Positions 1 to 7,500 of a DNA stretch of 8,710 nt are shown here, in pieces. Origin of the DNA: Selenomonadaceae bacterium. Its GTDB lineage: Bacteria > Bacillota > Negativicutes > Selenomonadales > Selenomonadaceae. Location of the stretch: contig JAEEGN010000121.1 in the NCBI GenBank assembly GCA_016280345.1, forward strand, positions 1 to 8,710, given 5' to 3'. Positions within the stretch are counted from its first letter, which is position 1, and each line of letters starts with the position of its first letter. The notes beneath the pieces are model-generated. The model was not told where the DNA came from. It did no database searches and worked only from the letters and a program-made list of their open reading frames with translations. Both the position numbers and the translations under genes were made by a program.

Positions 1-1197
1 AAGGGGCTGGAGTACAAGGCGGTGTTCATCGCTGCGGGATTCGGTCAGTATAAAAAAGATATTCCCGACGAACTGAAACGCCTCTTTTATGTTGCGTTGA
101 CACGAGCCGGACACAAACTTTATCTGCCGTGGACGGGGCAGGCCCAGGAGGCGCGCAACTGCACAGAGAAGTTTGGCGTCGGCAGCGCCGGATCGCCGCT
201 TCTGGGGGAGGGGTTCCTCTCGAAGGCGATTCGAACGATCTTCAGCGATCCGGGTGCCGTTACGGAGGTGGTACCTCCCGAAGCGGCGCGGCCGGAGTCC
301 GCGCCCTACCCTGTGGACGACTCCGTTCCCCATTCCCCGTACCCCGTTCCACACGTCTACGACATCGGCAAATTGAAGCATTTGCATCTGCAATGGGATT
401 CCTTCAGTACCCTCAATAACCACGACGGGGAGAACAAGGTGACGCCGGCGGGCGGTGGCGAGATAGACGAACTGCTGCCGCGCAATAACATTTCCGGCAA
501 TGTCTTCCACGATATCATGGAGACGCTGTGCGGAAATGACGAGGCGGCGGGAAAGGTCGGATTTTCGATCGGCAAGAAGACGCTTGACGATGCGGTTGCA
601 GACGAAGGACTACTGGCGCTCGTGCGGCGGATGATGCGTACGAACGCCTTGAACAACCAGGAGTCTAACGAGGAGTCCACGGAGAAGACGCTGGCCCGCA
701 TGGTATGGCGCGCGCTGAACACACGCATTGAAATCGGCGGGCGGACGATATTTCTAAAGGACATCTCTTTCAAGGATCGCCTGGCCGAAGTCGAGTTCGT
801 CATTGACGAGCATTCCGTACTGGGCGATGACACGACATGGCCCGGTGGCGTCGGGCGCATGGGCGTGTTCAACGGCAAGGTTGACCTTCTGATTCGTCCA
901 GCTGGCAAGGGCGGCCCCGTATATGTTCTCGACTGGAAGACGAACTCGCTTGCCGACTACGGCACGGCGAGCGTGGAAGCGGCAATGGAGGCGGCGGGCT
1001 ATCCGCTCCAGTTCAAGCTCTATTCGCTTGCCGTCGAACATTGGCTCGGCAAGGGGACGCTCGCAGGCGTCGCCTACCTTTTCGTTCGAGGCGGCGAGCA
1101 TGGCGATGAAAGCGGCGTGTATGCCCGCGTGGTGGACGACAAGATGCTTGCGGACTGCCGGGAAAGCGTTTTGGCGGCCATCTCCAGCAATGAGTGA
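1..1197 (+). CDS. recB: RecB, exonuclease V beta subunit, C-terminal part (5' end outside window)
   Basis: The frame is open from base 1, so the gene begins upstream; 398 residues and the stop are visible. RecB is the 3'-5' helicase and nuclease subunit of RecBCD, which unwinds and degrades DNA from double-strand ends and loads RecA. Residues 2-10 (GLEYKAVFI) and 27-36 (RLFYVALTRA) match helicase motifs V and VI of the UvrD/RecB superfamily 1. The rest carries a complete RecB-type nuclease: His170 in GNVFHDIMETL, Asp295 in GKVDLL, the catalytic DWKTN at 311-315, and the QxxxY motif Q337-Y341. The nuclease is therefore predicted active. The stop overlaps a possible GTG start of recD (GTGA), and a RecB gene directly before RecD is the classical recB-recD arrangement; recC is probably upstream. 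AddA also ends in this nuclease type, but the RecD neighbour favours RecB. The GTG at base 22 lies inside the domain and is not a real start. Confidence 0.94.
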   Translation, partial: KGLEYKAVFIAAGFGQYKKDIPDELKRLFYVALTRAGHKLYLPWTGQAQEARNCTEKFGVGSAGSPLLGEGFLSKAIRTIFSDPGAVTEVVPPEAARPESAPYPVDDSVPHSPYPVPHVYDIGKLKHLHLQWDSFSTLNNHDGENKVTPAGGGEIDELLPRNNISGNVFHDIMETLCGNDEAAGKVGFSIGKKTLDDAVADEGLLALVRRMMRTNALNNQESNEESTEKTLARMVWRALNTRIEIGGRTIFLKDISFKDRLAEVEFVIDEHSVLGDDTTWPGGVGRMGVFNGKVDLLIRPAGKGGPVYVLDWKTNSLADYGTASVEAAMEAAGYPLQFKLYSLAVEHWLGKGTLAGVAYLFVRGGEHGDESGVYARVVDDKMLADCRESVLAAISSNE

Positions 1198-1214
1198 GTG
1201 ACGGGAGAAACAAG

Positions 1215-3149
1215 ATGGAAATGAAGGAAGCAAAGAGGCGGGTGGCGCTTTTCAAGATCGCCGACGGTAGTGACTCAGACGCTGTAAGCGACATCCTTGC
1301 GCGACTCCTTGTGGCAGGTTCTCTTTCGATGGGGGAGCTGCAGACGTCACGAGACATTATGCAGAGAAAGTCGTGCGAGAATCCTTTTGCCTGTCTTTTT
1401 CTTGCGGTCATGTTCCTTTCGCAGCGGAATGGCAACGCATTCCTCAGGACAACTAAAGGCGTGGAACTTCTCAAGACGGGCGGTTACCTCGAAGAGGACA
1501 AACAAGGAGTGGCATCCAACGACGAGTACGCCCGGACTGTCGAGGACGCATGGGGCAAGGCCGTATTGGCGGCGGCGGATCTCGACGGGGACGTTGTCGT
1601 GAAGAGGTCCAATGCCGCAGGCGACGGCTGGTTTTTCCAGAGAAACCTATCGGCGGTCGAGGCTCTCTCGGAGGGTTTTGCAGCGCTCGCTCAAGTTGCC
1701 GTGGATGGCAAGCCTCTGGTGGGACAAGAACTTGAGGCGGCGATTGGATTCGAGGGTTTCAAGCTGAATCCAGAGCAGGTCGCCGCCGTGAAGATGTCTG
1801 CGGAGCGCCGTTTCGTCGTCGTGACCGGAGGTCCCGGCACGGGGAAGACGACGATCGTCTGCGCGATTCTTCGTGCGCTGATGGCACGGGGACTGGAACC
1901 GGATGAAATCGAACTGGTCGCCCCGACGGGCCGTGCGGCGCAACGCATGGGTGAGGCGCTGCGGAGTCAGTGCGCAAGCGCCAAGGGCCTTGGCGAGGAA
2001 ATGCGTAGGAAGATCGAGTCGTTGGACGGCAAGACGATCCACTCCCTTCTGGGAGGTTATCCGCCGAACTGGAAATACACTGCGGAAAACAAACTGCCTC
2101 TCAAGCTGGTCGTGGTTGACGAGTCATCGATGGTCGATGTCCACCTCATGAAGGCGCTCGTCGCCGCGCTGCCGTCCGATTGCCGCCTTGTTCTGTTGGG
2201 CGATAAGGACCAGCTACCGTCCGTCGATGCCGGTGCTCTTCTGGGAGACCTCGTTGGCAGTCAGAACGCGCCGTTCGTCGTTCGCCTCACTGAGTCCAAG
2301 CGGTTCACCAAGGAATTTGCAGAAAGTGCAAAAGCCGTCAATGACGGCGAGGCACAGAAGTTTTCCGCATTGACGGCAGAACTAGATTCTGGCAATGGCG
2401 AATGGCTTTCCACGTTCGGTTCGAAAATCACCCAGAACAAATGTTTTCGTTGCCTGGTCGCAAAGGATGCCAAGCCGTCTGTGTGCCAAGACCGTCTAAG
2501 CGAGTGGGCGAAGTATTACGGTCTCCTGGATGGTGGGGCATTGGTCAAGCTGGCCTCTGACCTTGAGCTGAGGGATGACGAGGCGTTGACAGACGGGAAG
2601 AAGACGCCCAAGGCGGAGGCGATCTTTGAAGAACTTGACCGCTCTCGCATCTTGACGGTTGTCCGCAAGGGGCCGTATGGAGCCGCTGGGGTTAACGAGC
2701 TGCTTGTCAAACAGCGTTTCGGCGGTCGGATGCCGTTCAATCCACTGGCAAAGGCGGGCGTACCGGTGATCGTTACGCGCAACACGCCATCGCGGAAGCT
2801 CTGGAACGGCGACGTGGGCGTGACCGTGAAAGGACGGTCCGGCATGGTCGTGATGTTCCCGCGCGGCGACAAGGTGGTGTGCTGTCCAACGGGCCTTCTC
2901 CCAGAACACGATCTTGCGTATGCAATCACGGTACACAAGAGCCAGGGATCGGAGTTCGGGAACGTGCTGGTGGTGCTGCCGGACGACGTGAATCATCCGC
3001 TTCTGAACCGGCAGCTCGTCTATACCGGCATCACGCGCGCGAAGAAGCGCGCGGTGATCCTCGGAACGTCCGCCGCGCTTAAGCACGCCATCGAAACCAA
3101 GGTCGAGCGCGACACCGGCATCGAGCCGCTTGCGCTGAAGGCACCATGA
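1215..3149 (+). CDS. recD: RecD, exonuclease V alpha subunit (5'-3' helicase)
   Basis: 644 residues, close to the usual RecD length of about 600. It is the 5'-3' superfamily 1B motor of RecBCD. Motifs in order: an N-terminal helical region to about residue 175, Walker A GGPGTGKT at 205-212, the APTGRAAQRM motif Ia, Walker B VVVDESSMVD with Asp302-Glu303, motif III GDKDQLPSVDAG, motif V with VHKSQGSEF near 573-581, and motif VI YTGITRAKKR near 617. All ATPase motifs are intact. I chose ATG 1215 because GGGAG lies 7 nt before it. A GTG at 1194 in the same frame, overlapping the recB stop as GTGA, would add 7 residues but has no visible ribosome binding site. The 3' end overlaps the next start as ATGA, which implies translational coupling. 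RecD2 is unlikely, because RecD2 proteins are longer at the N-terminus and usually stand alone without RecB. Confidence 0.95.
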   Translation: MEMKEAKRRVALFKIADGSDSDAVSDILARLLVAGSLSMGELQTSRDIMQRKSCENPFACLFLAVMFLSQRNGNAFLRTTKGVELLKTGGYLEEDKQGVASNDEYARTVEDAWGKAVLAAADLDGDVVVKRSNAAGDGWFFQRNLSAVEALSEGFAALAQVAVDGKPLVGQELEAAIGFEGFKLNPEQVAAVKMSAERRFVVVTGGPGTGKTTIVCAILRALMARGLEPDEIELVAPTGRAAQRMGEALRSQCASAKGLGEEMRRKIESLDGKTIHSLLGGYPPNWKYTAENKLPLKLVVVDESSMVDVHLMKALVAALPSDCRLVLLGDKDQLPSVDAGALLGDLVGSQNAPFVVRLTESKRFTKEFAESAKAVNDGEAQKFSALTAELDSGNGEWLSTFGSKITQNKCFRCLVAKDAKPSVCQDRLSEWAKYYGLLDGGALVKLASDLELRDDEALTDGKKTPKAEAIFEELDRSRILTVVRKGPYGAAGVNELLVKQRFGGRMPFNPLAKAGVPVIVTRNTPSRKLWNGDVGVTVKGRSGMVVMFPRGDKVVCCPTGLLPEHDLAYAITVHKSQGSEFGNVLVVLPDDVNHPLLNRQLVYTGITRAKKRAVILGTSAALKHAIETKVERDTGIEPLALKAP

Positions 3150-4129
3150 AGTCATCCATTGATTTTATCGGTGACATCCACGGGCATTGCGATGAGCTCC
3201 GTGCCTTGTTGAATAAACTGGGCTATGTGGAGACTGCGGGTTCGTTCCGCTACCCGCGGGATGAGCGCACCGTTGTCTTCCTTGGCGACTATGTGGACCG
3301 GGGGCCGCAGATACGGGAAACCTTGAATCTGGTTCGCGCCATGCGCGACTCGGGATCGGCCATCGCCCTCATGGGAAACCACGAATTCAACATGCTGAGC
3401 TTCTGGTACAAAAACGGCGACGGCGGCCGGTTCTTGAAGAATCCGGGAAGGGGATACCTTCGGAAACACACCCTCAATCAAATCAAGGGCCATTGGAAGA
3501 CGATCGAGACCTTTGCCGGTCGCGACGATGAATTCGAGGAGGTTAAGGAATTCGCCAAGACCCTGCCGTTCTATCTGGAAACGGACACGTTTTGCGCCCA
3601 GCACGCGAGCTTCGATCCTGAGGCGGTCTCCGCGCTGAAAAGCGCGGGCATCTCCTGCTTTGCCGACGGGAACTTCGACGAACTCATCTACCGTGCAAAC
3701 GATGAAGACTGCGAGTACGCCGATTCACTCTTCCGTCCGATAGACCTGCTCCTGAAAGGCCCTGAAATGAAGCTGCCCGACGGCGTGTCCTTTGTTGACA
3801 AGGACGGCAAAAGGCGGACAAGTGCGCGCATACGCTGGTGGGTGGATCCCACGAGGGCCGACTTGACGGAACTGAGCATGGAGCCGCTTGACGAGAAGTA
3901 CAAGAACAGCGCCGTGCCGGACGAAGTCCGAAAACGCTACTTCCATGGCGAGGGCGAGCGCCCCGTCTTTTTCGGGCATTATTGGTTGAGGGGTACGCCC
4001 AAGCTGCAGTGCCGCAACGTCTGCTGCCTGGACTACAGCGTCGCCGCCGGCGGCTGTTTGGCCTGCTATCGCTTTGACGGAGAGCAACGCCTTGATGCGA
4101 CCAAACTCGAGTGGGTGAATGCGGTGTAG
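3146..4129 (+). CDS. PPP-superfamily metallophosphoesterase, third gene of the recB-recD run
   Basis: 327 residues. The dinuclear metal-site motifs of calcineurin-like phosphatases are all present: GDIHG at 9-13, GDYVDRG at 47-53, GNHE at 77-80, His153 in AQHAS, and His278 in FFGHYW. Motif spacing and the GDYVDRG form place it with PPP-type enzymes (PrpA/PrpE-like protein phosphatases, ApaH-like dinucleoside tetraphosphatases, and the phosphatase domain of bacterial PNKP) rather than SbcD/Mre11 nucleases. The C-terminus (CCLDYSVAAGGCLACYRFDG) matches the closing strand that these families share. The substrate cannot be read from sequence. No signal peptide or membrane segment is seen, so it should be cytoplasmic. 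ATG 3146 overlaps the recD stop by 4 bp (ATGA), so it is probably co-transcribed and coupled with recD. This suggests, but does not prove, a role linked to DNA-end processing. A palindrome starts 9 nt after its stop codon. Confidence 0.9.
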   Translation: MKSSIDFIGDIHGHCDELRALLNKLGYVETAGSFRYPRDERTVVFLGDYVDRGPQIRETLNLVRAMRDSGSAIALMGNHEFNMLSFWYKNGDGGRFLKNPGRGYLRKHTLNQIKGHWKTIETFAGRDDEFEEVKEFAKTLPFYLETDTFCAQHASFDPEAVSALKSAGISCFADGNFDELIYRANDEDCEYADSLFRPIDLLLKGPEMKLPDGVSFVDKDGKRRTSARIRWWVDPTRADLTELSMEPLDEKYKNSAVPDEVRKRYFHGEGERPVFFGHYWLRGTPKLQCRNVCCLDYSVAAGGCLACYRFDGEQRLDATKLEWVNAV

Positions 4130-4137
4130 GAAAACTG

Positions 4138-4160
4138 CGTTCGTAGGTGGTTTACGAACG
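4138..4160. terminator. Perfect 8-bp palindrome: weak terminator or operator
   Basis: CGTTCGTA (4138-4145) and TACGAACG (4153-4160) form a perfect 8-bp stem around a 7-nt loop, starting 9 nt after the phosphatase stop. No T-tract follows on the + strand, so termination would be weak or factor-dependent. The right arm contains the -35 element of the next promoter, so a protein-bound operator is an equally good reading. Confidence 0.5.
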
Positions 4161-4179
4161 GCTGCTGAAATGATATAAT
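4151..4179 (+). promoter_or_regulatory. Sigma-70-type promoter with extended -10
   Basis: The -10 hexamer TATAAT (4174-4179) is a perfect consensus preceded by TGA, which makes an extended -10 (TGnTATAAT). At an ideal 17-bp spacing lies TTTACG (4151-4156), matching 4 of 6 bases of TTGACA. Transcription should start near 4186. It would drive the structured RNA region and, if there is read-through, the restriction-modification gene. A dyad, TGAAAT (4166-4171) and ATTTCA (4178-4183), is centred on the start of the -10 and could be an operator. Confidence 0.75.
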
Positions 4180-4206
4180 TTCAACCGTGAACAAACAACA
4201 ACCAAA

Positions 4207-4212
4207 GGAGGT
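4207..4212 (+). promoter_or_regulatory. Orphan full-strength Shine-Dalgarno sequence
   Basis: AAAGGAGGT (4204-4212) complements nine bases of the usual 16S rRNA 3' end. No ATG or GTG lies 5-10 nt downstream; the only candidate is TTG 4214, which is too close and opens a three-codon frame. Part of the motif overlaps the 5' arm of hairpin P1 (4211-4215). It may attract ribosomes or mispair with 16S rRNA rather than start a protein. Confidence 0.5.
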
Positions 4213-4285
4213 CTTGCCGAAGTAAAGACGATATAGGCGGGCGACGGCCCGTCAATAACGATTTTGCATAACTGCAAACGCGACG

Positions 4286-4418
4286 TTCCACTGAAAAGCC
4301 CTGGAAAGTTTTTCAAAAAACGAACGACGAGTTGGCAGGGGTGCGCCCCATTCGGGGGCGTATTCTTCTGCCGCCTTGTATTCGTTTTTGGGTATCTTCC
4401 AGGGCACCCTCAGTGGAG
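4286..4418. repeat. Long imperfect inverted repeat (rod hairpin)
   Basis: Pairing from the outside in: TCCACTGA 4287-4294 with TCAGTGGA 4410-4417 (8 bp). GCCCTGGAA 4298-4306 with TTCCAGGGC 4397-4405 (9 bp). AAAAACGAA 4316-4324 with TTCGTTTTT 4381-4389 (9 bp). GGCAG 4334-4338 with CTGCC 4368-4372 (5 bp). An apical stem 4341-4349 with 4355-4363, made of CGCCCC/GGGGCG plus one A-T and two G-U pairs. The loop is ATTCG at 4350-4354. That is about 40 pairs in order, separated by internal loops. It is either the core of a structured RNA or a small foldback element (MITE-like). I see no clear target-site duplication at its borders. Confidence 0.85.
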
Positions 4419-4500
4419 TACGAGACGGGCCTAGGGAATGCGTTCCCGAATCTTTCTCTCCGTTGCGCGCGCGGCGGCGGCCGAGAAAGCGAGACATGAA

Positions 4501-7500
4501 ATGCCAGCAAAAAAAGTAGCGCAACAACCAACCGATACGGAAAAAATTGCTGCCGTTAAGCTGTATCTTGATGAAATAAACCGCAAGCGACGTACTGGTG
4601 TCGCCCGCGAACATACGTACAGAGGCACCCTTGAGACTCTCCTTGGACATCTACTTCCCAGTGCGATGTCCGTAAACGAAGCGGCACAGATTGATTGTGG
4701 CGCCCCCGATATAACCCTCATCGACCGGCAGAGCGGCCTTGTTATAGGATATGTCGAGGCGAAGGATGTTGGCACGGGAGACCTTTTAGGTCGCAGGGCT
4801 TCCGGCAACAAGGAACAGTTCAACCGTTACAAAGCAGCTCTGGACAACATCGCCTTTACGGACTATATCGAGTTCGTCTTTTACAGGAGAGGCGAGCCAG
4901 AAGTGTCTGTTCGTATTGCGGAGATTGATGGTGACGGAATCCGTCCCTTGCCCGAAAACTACGGCAGGTTCCTTTCCCTCATTGAACGGCTCGGCAATGT
5001 CGTCCTGCAATGCATCACATCACCAACACAACTCGCACGGTTCATGGCGGCGAAAGCTAGGATGCTCCAGGTTGCCGCCCAGAGGTTCCTTTCGAGTGGG
5101 AAGGGGGGCGGTTCGTCCCTCAATGACCTCATGGAAGGCTTTCGGCGCATCTTGATGCCAGAAGTGTCCATCGAGGAGTTCTCTGACATCTACGCTCAGA
5201 CCCTGACCTACGGTTTGTTCGCAGCTCGTCTCCACGACACCTCGCCCGAAAATTTTTCCCGCGAAGAGGCTGCTAGACTCATACCGAAGTCAAACCCATT
5301 TCTGCGCAAGCTTTTCAGTCACATCAACACCGGCATTGAGAAAGAGATTGAATGGGCTGTGGACGACATCGTACGGCTTTTCGCTGCTGCCGATGTAAAA
5401 GGAATCATGAAAGACTACGGCAAGTTCCACAAGCGTTCCGATCCGATGATCCACTTCTACGAGGAGTTCCTATCCGCATACGACGCTGGTCTGCGCAAGG
5501 ATCGTGGCGTGTGGTACACACCGCTCCCAGTGGTGCGGTTCATCGTTAGGGCGGTTGACGAACTGCTTGAACGATCTTTCGGCCTTTCAGATGGGCTTGC
5601 CAGTCGTGACAAGGTCAGCATCGAAGTAGAGGAAAATACTGAGAGCGGTAGGCGCATGACGAAGAAGGTGAAGAAGGAAGTCCCGAAAGTTCAGATACTC
5701 GACCCCGCAATGGGAACCAGCACCTTTCTCGCTGAGTGCGTGATGCGTATCTACGACCGGTTCGCTGGTAACGAGGGATTGTGGCCGGGTTTCGTCAAAG
5801 ACCACCTCATCCCACGGCTCAACGGTTTCGAGCTTCTGATGGCACCATACACGATGGCACACATCAAGATGGACATGGTACTCGACGCCACCGGCTGTAG
5901 GACTACGGGTGAAGAACGTTTTAACCTCTTTCTCGCAAATTCGCTTGTACCACCGCCGCCACCCGGCGGTACGCTGTTCGATTTGATTCTCGGCGACGAA
6001 GCAAGGGAGGCCAACAAGATCAAGCGAGACTGGCCTGTGATGGTCGTTCTTGGCAATCCGCCTTACTTAGGCGAAAGCCAGAATAAGGGTGAGTGGATCA
6101 TACGCCTCATAACGGACTATAAGAAAGAACCCGGCGGAAAGGTGAAGCTGGTTGAGCGCAATCCCAAATGGCTCAATAACGACTATGTGAAGTTCCTACG
6201 CCTTGCCCAGCACTATGTGGAGAAGAACCCAGATCACGGACGTGGTATTGTCGCATACATCAATCCTCATGGCTTTCTTTACGATCCGACTTTCCGCGGG
6301 ATGCGTTGGAATCTGCTCAAGACCTTCGACGAGATCTATGTCCTTAACCTGCATGGTAACTCCAAGAATCACGAGCGAAGTCCCGATGGAAGCAAGGACG
6401 AGAACGTGTTCGACATCCAGCCTGGCGTGAGCATCAACATCTTCGTGCGTACTGGTCTCAAGGCTCCGGATGCGCTGGGCAAGGTATTCTATGCCGACCT
6501 CTGGGGGAAACGCAAGGATAAGTTCAAGTTCCTGTCAGATACGGATTTCTCAGCCGTCCCATACGTAGAGTTGTCGCCCATTGCCCCGATGTATTTCTTT
6601 GTCCCCAAAAATACGAAAGGGAAGGAAGAATACAATCAGGGTTTCCGCATTGACGAGCTGATGAAGTTGAATGGCGTTGGAATATGCTCAAAACGTGATA
6701 ACATCGCAATACAAGACTCAAAAGACGCTATTCAAGAGGTTGTTTCCGACTTTGCTCACCAGTCGGAATTACAGATCAAGGATAAGTACCATGTCCGATC
6801 GGAAAGCAGGGATCAGAAAATTTCCTATGCTATTGAAGCGGTAAAACATTTCGGAGTCTCAGATGAATTGTTCAAGCCTATTTCATATAGGCCATTCGAT
6901 AAGAGGTGGACATATTTTACGCCACGTTCAAGAGGTTTTCTCGCTTATCCCGTTTATAATGTCATGTCACACCTCGCGAAAAGAGGGAACGTGGCATTGA
7001 TTACAGGCCGACAGGGACAAGCTGTCGGAGGAGAAGAATGGAATCTAGCTTTTTGCAGTGAAAACATAGTTGACCTCAACATGTTCTATCGAGGCGGCGG
7101 ATGCACATTCCCTCTCTGGATTTACGAGGAAAATTTGGGAAACTGGGAGAAGGTTCCTAATCTGAATCCAGAAATTGTGGCGAAAATCGTAGAGGCGATT
7201 GGGGGAAAACATAAGCCCCATTTGTCACTGTCGTCCCAGGCTCCTACACCGCTTGAAATCTTTGACTACATCTATGCCGTTCTCCACTCTCACGAATACC
7301 GCAAGAACTATCGCGAATTTCTGGAAACTGACTTTCCTCGTATACCTTATCCGACATCTGCTGGGCAGTTCAACTCACTTGCAAAGATTGGTACCGAGCT
7401 TCGTAAGGCACATCTGCTCCAGTTTGCACCAACCAAGGAAGAGCTCTCTACCATTGCCACCTTCCCCATTGTCGGCAGCAATGAGCTTGAGATCTTGAGT

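Larger units (their letters stand above)
4187..4450 (+). ncRNA. Unassigned structured RNA (small RNA or long structured leader), ends approximate
   Basis: This stretch follows a strong promoter and has no ATG from 4187 to 4437. It folds into successive hairpins. P1: GTCTT 4211-4215 with AAGAC 4225-4229. P2: 4236-4242 with 4247-4253, a GC-rich stem with a 4-nt loop. P3: TTTGCA 4263-4268 with TGCAAA 4273-4278, extended by AACG 4257-4260 with CGTT 4284-4287. P4: a rod from 4287 to 4417, described separately; AACG/CGTT shares base 4287 with the outermost rod pair. P5: GGGAA 4434-4438 with TTCCC 4443-4447. P5 is followed by a pyrimidine-rich run (CTTTCTCTCC) that is only a weak terminator. The RNA may therefore end near 4450 or continue into the methyltransferase gene, whose start is at 4501. 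I could not match it to 6S, SRP, RNase P, tmRNA or a known riboswitch by eye. Pairing was worked out by hand, without energy calculation. Confidence 0.65.

Noticed and set aside
2442..2486. Cysteines C410, C413 and C424 in RecD as a possible zinc site or FeS cluster
   Set aside because: Only three cysteines are present and no nearby fourth Cys or His ligand is evident. Not enough to call.
2496..3155. 219-residue minus-strand frame opposite recD
   Set aside because: Shadow of the GC-rich recD coding strand. recD has all helicase motifs, and the reverse frame has no recognisable domain or promoter.
4187..4450. Retron msr-msd RNA
   Set aside because: A long hairpin near a defence gene is suggestive, but no reverse transcriptase is in the window and no clear a1/a2 complementary ends flank the region.
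4252..4498. Minus-strand open frame across the structured RNA, with protein-like stretches such as VPWKIPKNEYKAAEEYAPEW
   Set aside because: Its start would lie inside the methyltransferase gene, with no ribosome binding site before the nearest reverse ATG (4496-4498). The rod palindrome and the + strand promoter explain the region better. If relatives conserve this frame by synonymous change, it should be reconsidered.
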